Notes under the pieces: generated by a model
Databases searched by the model: none
What the model was told of the DNA's origin: nothing
Seen by the model: the letters and a program-made list of their open reading frames with translations, nothing else
In this document: positions 37,756 through 48,051 of the stretch, piece by piece
Numbering within the stretch: the first letter of the stretch is position 1
Layout of the letters: every line of letters starts with the position of its first letter
Assembly: GCA_015680685.1 (NCBI GenBank)
Contig: MNCI01005576.1
Location: 192,011-256,010 of the forward strand
DNA from: Gnetum montanum
Lineage: Eukaryota; Streptophyta; Gnetopsida; Gnetales; Gnetaceae
Length of the DNA stretch: 64,000 nt
Direction of reading: 5' to 3'
Made by a program: the position numbers and the translations under genes

Positions 37756-38603
37756 TGATGGGATGCGATATTGCATGGGTCGCGTTATCACATCCCCCGC
37801 GATATCACATACACGATATCATGTCTTCTCTGCGATATCGCATACGCGATATCGTAGTTTGCTGCAATGTCTATAAATAAGAAGTAGCTCTCCCTTGTTA
37901 AGCATAGAATAGTTTAGATTGTAGCTAGACTCTGGTAGTTTGATCCCTCCAGAGTTAGATTATTTTCCAGTGTCTGCCCGTAGTGTGGTGAATGTAATTG
38001 TACGACATTCTTTATTCGAGTGTGACGTACTTGGATGCGCACATGACCGGCAATAAAGATCAAGATTACTTCATCATTGCAGCATTCACTTTGTTATTTA
38101 TTTGTTTATTTAATGTTATTTACTACTCTCTCTCTCTCTCACCCTTATCTCTTAGTAACGTGGAATGAGTACGACTTGATTACGAGCATTTAAGTGTGAC
38201 TACTTGGTATCCTAGTGGCGTACCTAGGATCTGCGCTTGGTAATCCTAGTGGTAGTCATGCACGGGCTCCAAGATGTGTACGGATGATCAAGGAATCAAC
38301 TGCTCATCGCACTTAGGCTAGATTAGATTTTCTTACCCTTTTCCTCCTAGCTTAGCTTAGTTAATATTACATTCCATTGCCTTCAGGAGTAGTGTTAGAA
38401 TTAGGAACACATAATACACCTCACTCTGGACTAAACCATACATGACAAAGCTAATACTAGGCTAGGTGGGAAGACAGCGAACTGCGACCTAAGGTTAACG
38501 ATCTAGGTGCCACAACTAGTCTATCTGCGGAGTTCGACTAGATCGTGCTTGAAAACGCTCGTATTCATATGGTTGAGTGTAGGGGTATCTTGACCACTCA
38601 TCA
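37756..38603 (+). repeat. 5' LTR of copy B
   Basis: 848 bp. The U3 has four or more GATATCGC-type units (37764-37856) ahead of TATA (37872-37879). R/U5 contains acaataaagatc-like polyadenylation sequence at about 38050, a CT microsatellite (38128-38141) and tggttgagtgtaggggta before cactcatca. Confidence 0.9.
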
Positions 38604-38604
38604 T

Positions 38605-38622
38605 AGGCGCCATTGCCGGGGA
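38605..38622 (+). other. Primer-binding site of copy B
   Basis: aggcgccattgccgggga starts two bases after the LTR. It is the TGGCGCC(A/G)TTGCCGGGGA type common in plant gypsy elements. Confidence 0.85.
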
Positions 38623-38747
38623 TGGTGTTAGTTATCTAGATTAGTTATATCATACATGGTCGTTGTATAAGGACTTAATGATATATCTCTTAAGAAGAAG
38701 AAATACTTATTAAAAGTCACACATAATTCACACATAACTTCACAACA

Positions 38748-40568
38748 ATGTATCTCCTACAAGATGACAATAATGCCACACTTAGTGAGGAAGTTCATTG
38801 GAGAACCAACGAACTATATGACAATGAAGATTGGAGTATACAACCTGAAGTGGGAGTTTCTTATAAAAATGAATGAAAACAACGTCATCGCAACACACGA
38901 AGACATAACTTACAAGATGACAATGAATCCCCATTGGCCACTACAAGCTTAACGCAAATACAAGAGGCTATTCGAATCTCACGTAAGCATCGTAAAGAGA
39001 GCCATCTACCCAGGCTCGATTTAAACAACTTTCCTACATTTTTAGGAGGCTATGACTTAGATCCGTATCAACATTTACAAGCCNCCAAACCTATGCAAGA
39101 GTGTCGGCCTTGAGGAAACAAATCCAAGGATGGAAACAAGCACAACATGAACCCTTGGACATGACCTTAGAAAGATATTATGCACTGTTAAACAACTGTC
39201 TAGGCCATGGGTTTTCCAAGGAAAGGCTAATGTACCATATTATTGATGGGCTACATAATGAAACAAGAGAGACCTTAGGAATATATGCCTAAGGTCAACT
39301 ATCAACTTACGAACCCACCAAATCCAAGAGCTTATTAAGCGGGTAGCAAAAGAAGAAGGAGAATTAGCTAGATGGGAGAGTGTTGAAAAACATCAATGGG
39401 ACCAAAATATTAACTTAACAAAGGTCCATGATCATAAAAAGGAGAAATCAACTAATCTCAAGGTGGAAACATCATCTTTGCCAATACAACAATCATTGGA
39501 AGAAGCCGAGGCAAAGATAAATAAGATGTTGGAATGGATGTATCAAAAGTGTGGAGAATATATCCACAATATTGGAGATAGAGTTTTGACAACCAAGAAG
39601 TAGGATGAAACATTAGACATTCAGAAAAAAAGAATGAAGGGAATAAGTGCTCAACTGCCAATCATATGTATGAATGCAACATATGCTTATATGATCACCC
39701 CAAGGGCCAATGCCCAATATTGTTACATATACATGAGCATTGGGGAAACACGTTACATCCAAAGTTCGTACAGAGATACTGTGTTAGACCACAGTGGCAA
39801 CCATCCCAGTCGTGGGGGAGACTACCCTTAGACTGGAGGCACCCTTCATATTTTTCGAATCCAAACGCTTACCACGTTCAACACCCTGTTTCTCCATTTG
39901 GGCCAACATACTCTATTTCACCACAATACCATTTTCCTCAATACTATCAACCCATGCCTCCAACATAGCTGCCACCTTGTACATATTATATTCCTCCTAA
40001 CTTTCAACATTCTCATTATTTCCCTCCTTTCACAATGCCACCAACTATTCCTAAGGTGTTTGTGCCACAACAACAACCCACGAACGACACTTGTGCTACT
40101 ACTACCAACAGCAGTGAGAAACCTCCTCAACATCAAAAGCACCCCTTTAAACATGGCCGTAAGAAGGGACAACATAACCCAAAGGCCACTGCATCTTCCA
40201 ACTTAGCACAAGTCCCACACTGTGGTGCACCCTTACCTTCGAACCCAGCACCTCATGTAACTTTATCAAGGCCACCATCAAACGCTTCAACAACCATACG
40301 GCCTAATGAACACAACCATGGGAGGCATCATCACAATCCTTGCATACTAGCTAATGATCACAAACATCCTATTGGGTCAACTCGTTATTCAGGAACTACA
40401 TCGTATAAAGTGCCCCACTATGCTTATTATAATCAAGTGTGTGAACCCCGAGGGGATAAGTATAAACCTGTTCCAATACTTCCAACATGCAAGGATCCTC
40501 ATTTTTCATTTATTAATCCTTGCTATCCTCAACTGCTTAGTTGTGGGGGATATCCCCCATTTCAATAA
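38748..40568 (+). pseudogene. gag of copy B, broken by stops and an assembly gap
   Basis: The ATG at 38748 starts a frame with LPRLDLNNFPTFLGGYDLDP and QHLQA up to the N at 39084. The gag core then resumes in another frame (39101-39292: LERYYALLNNCLGHGFSKER, then DGLHNETRETLGIYA), and from 39666 the original frame returns. It carries a knuckle-like CNICLYDHPKGQCP, then a Pro/Tyr/His-rich segment (SPQYHFPQYYQPMPP) and a basic stretch (HPFKHGRKKGQH). The C-terminus is open for 177 codons (40035-40568). Compared with the gag at 61.6-61.9 kb, roughly 70 residues are missing exactly at the N. Retroviral gag function is known for the family; this copy cannot encode it intact. Confidence 0.75.
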
Positions 40569-42000
40569 CAAGCAGGATTAATAAATAATTTTCAATTTTT
40601 TTTAATTTTTCAAATTTTTGTTTTCCAGTTTTTCATTTTTCAACTTTTTGTTTTATCTTTTTATCTTTTTATCTTTTTGTGTTTTTTGTGTTTTCACGTT
40701 TTTGTAAGTAATCTCATCTATGAATAAAACACTCATGTAGATCGTTGGTTGAGGTGTGTTTTATGTTATTAAGTCATGAGTGATCAATTATTTGGAACAA
40801 TGAGCCCATTACACCCACTTATCCACTCTACAAATAAGAGGTTTTTTTCGAGGGTATAATGATATTCTTGAAATTTCTAAAACTTAAAATTAATTTTGTA
40901 TTCATTGTACCTAGAATGAAGAAGAATGGACTAAGAGGGAATGATTCAGGTGTGACATAAAGGGGACTTGCGGATTCTCTTTGGTAACATCTGTGGGTGT
41001 TATCATGCAACTTGGTTGTACTAAGATCCTTGTAGATCTAATGAAAAATGGGAGTAAGAGTAGTTAAAGGGCACTTGAAAATCAAAAGCTGTTCTAGGGG
41101 GTCCAACTGGAAAGACATGCACCCATGCCTGAAGGTTGGCGGCTTCTCTAGATTCAGTAAAGTGAAAAAGAAAAAAAAAGAAAAAAAAAGAGAAAAGAAA
41201 AAAGAAAAAAGAGAGAGAAAGAAAAACAAAGTGCCATAAAACAAAAAATCACTCCTCCCTTGAACTAAACACTAAGTGATCGTATGCTTTGTTATTATGG
41301 TACTCTCATAGTTGTTCATCATGGGATGAAACAATGCGATGTCACTGATTAGAGGAATGAACTTGATTTTGATCTTGGAATGACGGGTTGATGACACGTT
41401 AATCATGCTTTACACGCAAGATTCGTTGTGCCCTAGGACAATTACCTCATGTCCCAATCTCTATGATCCCTTTCTATACTTCGTCTCATCTCACTTTTCA
41501 TGTAATTGTAGCTCGTGTCCCATGTAGCATAGAATTTTCATCTCATTCCAGTGATAATTATAGGTGTGTGTTTTGTGGAGTTAGTGCGGATTACATTTAA
41601 CCCTTCTAGTGCCCATGGACACTTTAAGTGTGGTTACACAAGGGCATTATAGGTTGGAACCTGCTTTGGGGAGGACCCACTTGTGTAATTTTTTGTAATC
41701 TTCACTAATTCTCTAGCTTAAACACGCAATTTCTTACCCTCAGCTTAATTTTTTGTAATTTTCTTTCCCCATTATTATCCCTCTAACTTTTAACGTTCCA
41801 ATGTACCATTACATTCCCTTTTTTCTTAACCGCCAAATTTTTATTGCTAAAGTTCACATCATTATCATTAAGCGTGCCTCTCGAATTAATAAAATTACCC
41901 TAGGACATCTTAATACTTGCCAATGTCCTCAATTTCCAACATTAATTTCAAGAAAAATCATTAAAATTTTGGTATTTCCTTGGTGTCTCACATCACTAGG
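40569..42000 (+). other. Non-coding spacer between gag and the second ORF
   Basis: It begins with a T-rich, Pol-III-terminator-like run (40590-40710) and includes an A/G-rich run (41161-41230) that yields a spurious Lys-Glu-rich frame. A block around 41660-41683 (ctttggggaggacccacttg) is shared with the 2674-12840 element. A second T-rich region is at about 41745-41830. Confidence 0.6.
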
Positions 42001-42076
42001 GACGCGATATCGCGTAACGTGATATCGTGTACGTGATGTATTGTACGCTATATCGCGTCATATTTTCCTATAAATA
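42001..42076 (+). promoter_or_regulatory. Internal promoter-like block: palindrome cluster plus TATA
   Basis: The block gacgcgatatcgcgtaacg is followed by gatatcgtgtacgtgat and tatatcgcgtca, then TATAAATA at 42069-42076. The same arrangement, palindromes then TATA, is found in the U3 of the LTRs of this family. Sequence downstream is not LTR-like, so it is not simply an inserted LTR. The ATG of the second ORF follows about 470 bp downstream. A cacacacag at about 42190 could be a splice acceptor. Confidence 0.6.
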
Positions 42077-42546
42077 GGTATCCCCGCCGCAACACTTAGC
42101 ATCATTTTGCCATTCATGCGAGGGGAGTTGTTGAAATTTTTCTCTACGACTTGCGATTGTGTGACCCTTTCTTTTTCACTTGTATCTCACACACAGGTGC
42201 TCCGATTTTAATTTTGTTTAAACCTGCTAGAACTCGGAGTGTTCAGTTTAGTCGTGGGGGAGAGACACTTACCAAAAAGTGCCTGACTTTTTGAAATTTA
42301 TCATCGCCCAAAGGACATCAGTTAGGGTAATTAACACTAACACTTAGAATAATTGTGCCAAAAATCATATGACCTTAGGTACACCGGGAGATTAAAAATG
42401 GAAATCACCTAAGTCATAGGACTCATCATTACAATTTTCGGGCATGATCACATGTTATAACATAAGATATTTAATTAAGGCAAGTAGTAAGGTATAACTT
42501 AATTTTGAAAACAACCTTACTAACGCTTGGCCCGTGTGATTGTAGA

Positions 42547-45335
42547 ATGGCCTCGAAACGTGCACAGCATGAGGGTCTTGTTCAAGGTAGAACGAAACGA
42601 TCTCGGAGAGGTGGAAGACAAGGTCCTACCGGACAACATATAGAATAGGAGGTGTAATCATTTAGCATCCATCAAGAAGAACCTCTTACCGGACGGTCTG
42701 GGTAGGTAGAAGGAGGAGCTGCTACTATGCCTAAACCAAGACAACAACTCACATTGCCCCCAGAATGTGTTCAGGCTATCCATGAGAAGTCCACATTCGC
42801 TATGGTGTTTGTGGAGCTAAACTTCAAATCCTTTGTAGAGTTCGCTCCTAAGGCTGTTAGGGATCACCTCAAAGGGTCTCCCTTATGGCCTGTCCTCTCT
42901 AAAAGCCGTGCCTGGTACTTAGGAGAAACGTACCAGTTCTAGCACAATAGGGAGAAAGGCACCACGGTTAACATTTGTGGTGTGATTGTTGACTTCTCTA
43001 CGTAAGCCATTTCAGAAGTATTAAATCTTTTGAATTCAGGGCCCCATGTTTCTTGGTTATCTACCTATTCAGACCCTGATGTGCGAAAGGATTGGTTAGA
43101 GAAGGCTTATGGCAGAGATAAAGCTTTTGGTGAGCTGACGACGGAAGAGAGAGTTTACTTCAAAATTGGAACCTATCACCTCTTCCCCACAAAAGGTTTG
43201 AAAAGAATATCTATGTATGCAATAAGAGGATGTGCAGTGTTGATGGGAAAGGTTAACGCTAACCTTCCCCATCTATATTTGACGGAGATCCTAAGGTGAT
43301 TTGAAGAACAGAAGATAGGGAAGATGGTGCTGCCTTTCCCCTATCTCATTAGAAAACTATGCCAATGGGCTGGTATTTGGGGATACACCAATGATGTCCT
43401 CTGAAAAGCCCAAAATGTTTCTTATGCTAAATTATTAAAGGTGCCAGCTCCAAGAAAGAGCACTGGCGAAGAGCCGAGACCTAAAGAAGGAGAAGAATAG
43501 ATGACTGGACCACTTGCAACTCAACTTGCAGGACCCAGTCAACCTCCAGCCACGGGTCCCAGCCAACAACAAGAAGTAGGGCCTTGCACAGGCCAGGATC
43601 AGCCACTGCCCCGCAAGACTACAAACTGTCGATGAGCCATCTTAGGGCCATCGCTGAGACTGTCAGTTGGGGAAGTCGTGATGACATGAACCTCTTCCTC
43701 ATCATCGATGATGCCAATCAGCCTACAGTTTCAATAGATTGCACAAGGGGTGAAATATTAATTCAAATAGAAGGAGGGGAAAGTAGATGGTGGCAACAGA
43801 TCTCAGGAAACGTGGCATCTTTTCAGGTGCAGTTAGAAACTGGTGAAGGAGCCACTGTGGTGGTCATGCAACACCAGAATGCCGCAGGAGCTGCTGAAGT
43901 GGTCATTGACCACATCAAAGAATCTTTTAATGTACCTGTTGTGCCATTGACAGATCTCTCAAGAGCATGGGATGCTTTAACTCTTGTCGGAACCTCAATG
44001 ACTCCTGCAGAACATGAGGATGTACTTGACAGATTGCTTCAAATAGGACAAGTAATGATGTCTCTATTTGACATCCCTTAGGATGTTACAGCAATTCAAT
44101 TAGACCTCATTTCCACAAAGGGGAAGCTGGTCATATCCGAAGTAAGGGCTAAGCATGCTGAAGCTAAAGTGCAGAAACTACAAGAGCAGCTCGTAGCCTT
44201 ATAAGCTGCATAGCAGGATCCTCTACAGTTTATTCCCGCAGACCAGCTAGATAACTTTAGAACAGAGCAACTGAGCAAATTGATTGCAGAGAATAAAAAG
44301 GTAGCAGAAGAACAGGAGAAGGCTATTTGGGATGCCTCCACAGCAGAAGCGCAAACCCATGTGCATCTTAAGGCACTCAGAGCCTTATAAGAAGAGAATA
44401 AGCAGTTGGTTGTAGATAACCTTCAGTTGACCTCTGTAGAGAAACAAAAGAACGTTCTCGATGAACACTTTCATCAATTACGAAAATAATTCATTCGGGT
44501 CAAACAAGATGTAAGTCATTTAGTTAGAGAGAATTGAGCCCTCTTAATGAAGGAGGTACGCACTATTCACCAAAAGTCAGCAATTGAGATAAGCGTGTGG
44601 AAAAATGAGGCTAAACGACACAAAAAGATGAAGGAGCATTTTCATGATTAGGTGGGGATGTATAAACAAATCCTTGAAAAGGAGATCCATATGGCCAAGG
44701 CTCAAATCAACACTATCAATGCTCAGCACACTGATTGGAGGGCCATATTGGACACCTACGCTTTCGCCCACCAAGCGGAAGTTAAAAATCGAGACCTACA
44801 GATTCAGGACTTAACAGAATACATAGAGTTGGCAAACCTCAGATATGCCAACCTTGCCATGTTAACAGTAGGGTGCTCGAGAATAGAGCTCGAATAGTAG
44901 GTAGCTTCCACCCATCTTAAATATGAGGCAGAATTTGCAGAACGTAAGAAGCTGGTTGAAAAATTGGATGTTGCAAAGTCTGAACTCGAGGTGGTAAAAG
45001 CAAGCTACCAAGGATAGAAAGATGTTGCAACCAACTTGGCTCGACGGCTAACAGATCTTCATGAATACAAGAACAAAGCTAGAGCCTGTGAAGAAGAACG
45101 ACGGGTGTTCGCAGCATGGTATGTCAAAGCCAACTAGATGTTCTAACAACTACCCTATCCATGGGAAGTGCCAACTCCGTCAAACATCAAAACACTAGCA
45201 TGGACAGTACAAGATCCTCGGACCGAAGAGGAGAAGCTCATGGCCATACTTCAACGCCATCAAGCTTCAAAGCCTGAAGTACATCACAAAGGGAAAGCAC
45301 CCATGGAGGAGCCACCACCACTAGGAACTACATGA
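42547..45335 (+). pseudogene. Second ORF of copy B: plant retrotransposon-associated domain plus coiled coil
   Basis: It starts MASKRAQHEGLVQ and is basic at the N-terminus (TKRSRRGGRQG). Around 43030-43440, TTEERVYFKIGTYHLFPTKG, then NANLPHLYLTEIL and VLPFPYLIRKLCQWAGI, follow the pattern of the 'putative plant transposon protein' domain found as an extra ORF in plant gypsy elements. A Pro/Gln-rich linker follows; a frame change lies near 43.58 kb. The rest (to GKAPMEEPPPLGTT) is Glu/Lys/Gln-rich with heptad-like stretches and is probably a long coiled coil. About ten in-frame stops, mostly TAG or TAA, break an otherwise readable ~925-codon frame. Its role is unknown; structural or gag-like is a guess. 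Confidence 0.6.
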
Positions 45336-45497
45336 GTTCCGCATTTTTGTAGTAGCTGTAGCATTTTTTCTATGTGTTATGTCTTCCCACACTGCAGCAT
45401 TATTGCATTTCTTTTTCTAGTTAATAATCCCATACCTATCCACTGCATAATCAATGGAGCTTGTTCTCCTTATAACTCAAGGACGAGTTTTTATTCA

Positions 45498-45509
45498 GTC
45501 GTGGGGGTA
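45498..45509 (+). other. Polypurine tract of copy B
   Basis: agtcgtgggggta lies directly before the 3' LTR. A similar cagtttagtcgtgggggaga occurs at about 42243, after the internal promoter block. Confidence 0.75.
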
Positions 45510-46288
45510 TGATGGGACGTGATATTGGGTATGCGATATCGCAGTTTGTCGCAATGTCTATAAATAAGAAGCGGCTCTTCCTTGTTAAGCATAGAATAGT
45601 TTAGATTGTATCTAGACTCTAGCAATTTGATCCCTCCAGAGTTAGATTATTTTCCAGTGTCTACCTGTAATGTGGTGAATGTAATTGTATGACATTCTTT
45701 ATTCGAGTGTGACGTACTTGGACGCGCACATGAATGACAATAAAGATCAAGATTACTTCATCATTGCAGCATTCACTTTGTTATTTATTTGTTTATTTAA
45801 TGTTATTTACTGCTCTCTCTCTCTCACCCTTATCTCCTAGTAACACGGAATGAGTACGACTTAATTACGAGCATTTAAGTGTGACTACTTGGTATCCTAG
45901 TGGCATACCTAGGATCTGTGCTTGGTAATCCCAGTGGTAGTCGTGCACAAGGTCTAAGATGTGTACGGATGATCAAAGAATTGGCTGCTCATTGCACTTA
46001 GGCTAGATTAGATTTTCTTACCCTTTTTCTCCTGGCTTAGCTTAGTTAATATTACATTCCATTGCCTTCAAGAGTAGTGTTAGAATTAGGAACACATCAT
46101 ACACCTCACTCTGGACTAAACCATACATGACAAAGCTAATACTAGTCCAGGTGGGAAGACAACAAACTATGACCTAAGGTTAACGATCTAGGTGCCACAA
46201 CTAGTCCATCTGCGGAGTTCGACCAGATCACGCATGAAAACGCTTGTATTCGTATGGTTGAGTGTAGGGGTATCTTGACCACTCATCA
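45510..46288 (+). repeat. 3' LTR of copy B, shortened in the palindrome cluster
   Basis: 779 bp. It is highly similar to the 5' LTR but has lost about 70 bp of the GATATCGC cluster, keeping one atgcgatatcgcag unit before TATA (45559-45566). Confidence 0.9.
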
Positions 46289-48051
46289 GCATTCAACCTA
46301 TGTTGTTTGAGAGTGTGTTCTTTCATAAGTAGGCAAGGATGAGGGATGTTTAGTTTGGATGGATCATGCATATACAAAGCAAGGACTCATTGACAAAGAG
46401 AGGGATAACAAGGGATTGGATGGAAGGGCTTGCACTAATCACAAAATTGGCAACAAGGGATTTTGGAAAGGTAAGATTTGAACACTAGGAAGAAGGCATA
46501 GTTTTTTGGGCAGGCTTAAGGTCGTATAGGATATGAATGGAGAAGCAAGAATCAATGTTAAAAGTGCAAAAATCGATTGGCTACATGTGTGAGGGTGATG
46601 ACTAAAGGAGGTATGAGTAAATGCAGTGTAGGTGGAATCATTGGTGGGCAAGGAATCAAAGGTAGAAAGTGATCAAAAGGAGAGCTAACCTACAACAAGG
46701 CAATCTTAGGGGCAAATATTCTCAAGAACTTGAGAAGTGTATTCAATCTTAGTTCTTGTTACTTTTATCTTGTTCCAACCAAAGTATTTTTTTGATAAAC
46801 ATCAATCCAATTAAGAAAACCATCATTTGAAGTGAGTGTGGTTATTTCTCAAGTTGAAAAATATGAGTTTGAGCCTAAAAGAACCTACAAGACAAGCATT
46901 GAGGTTCCAATGATGATCCTTTATCAATCCAACCTAGAAAAGCAACATCCAATGTATCTTCTTCTTTTACAACAAGAACAAACATCATTTATCCAACTCT
47001 AGTCAATGGCTTTTACACAATGTTTGTACATATAAACATAGCTCATTGGAATTGAACCTATAGCCTATAAGATGCAATTCGCATTCCTTAACCAAGACAT
47101 CACACCTCATTGGTAACATCTATGCAAGAGGGTGAAACAAAATTTAATATGCTACCCTAACAATAGAGCCTAATGAAAAAAAAATGTAAAATGACGAACT
47201 ATAACCAAACCTACCAACATTTTCCACAAATATGCCTATGTTCAAGCTTTTAGTCATGTTCAATAGATTACACTAGCTAATATTTACTATCCAAAATACT
47301 AATTCAATAGTTTTGCTTAGATATTTTAAATATGGGCATGCAACTTTCGATGTTGGAACAACCTCCATTATGAATTAAAATATTCAGTTATTTTAGTTCA
47401 GTTGCACCAAACACTTAAAATATTCTATTTTCTTAAATAAGACTTTTTTAAGAGGCCAAAAAAAAATCCAAAGAAATTATTCATTCTTGTAGTGCATGGT
47501 ATAGATCAAACAAATCTAAAAGTACCATGATTCTAGAAGGTTATATATTATTTCAAGTTATAGCATTAAACCTTTGAATGTTAGAATCCACTTAAGTTCA
47601 AAGTGGTTGAAAGTTTGAAATGCTTAAAGAATTTAATACATTCTCAAGGATTTATAATGAAAATGTACAAAATGAAAGGCCCATATGGAGCTTGACATTA
47701 TCTAGATGGATTTCAATTTTACATGAAAAATGATATACCCCAATTAAGGAAGCATAAAGAATTAGTGTTGTTGAGTAGAATTAGCTGGAAAACTGGGACA
47801 AACCATCATGTCTCAGATTCTCTTTATCATCTAGATCCATGGATTCAGTATGTTCGACTTTGCTCCATTTCCTTTCATACACCTATCATTGGACAAATGA
47901 AAATAAAATTTCATGTAACATATTGAATCATTAGAAGAGCATAATAATAAAAATAATATTTTAGAATGATTACTTGGTAAACAACTAAAGAATAAAGGAA
48001 CTTGAAATAAATAGATCCAAAAAATCAAAGGAAATGCAAAAGCATACACAC
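46289..48051. other. Spacer downstream of the deacetylase exons
   Basis: No supported gene. The frame at 47723-47926 (WKTGTNHHVSDSLYHLDPWIQ) faintly resembles the end of a gypsy RNase H (VADALSR-type) and may be a decayed pol scrap. Any terminal deacetylase exon would be expected here, but none was recognised. Confidence 0.35.

Larger units (their letters stand above)
37756..46288 (+). mobile_element. Complete non-autonomous gypsy element, GATATCGC subfamily (copy B)
   Basis: LTRs at 37756-38603 and 45510-46288, perfect target duplication gcatt (37751-37755 and 46289-46293), PBS at 38605-38622 and PPT at 45498-45509. Internal content is gag (38748-40568), a non-coding stretch, an internal promoter-like block (about 42001-42076) and a second ORF region (42547-45335). 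No protease, RT, RNase H or integrase is visible in 7 kb of internal DNA. The PBS, gag knuckle and LTR modules tie it to the pol-bearing element at 2674-12840, a candidate type of helper. Confidence 0.9.

Noticed and set aside
41048-41239. Plus-strand frame with a Lys/Glu-rich C-terminus, and its Phe/Leu-rich antisense partner
   Set aside because: Both are produced by an A/G-rich simple-sequence run in the spacer of copy B.
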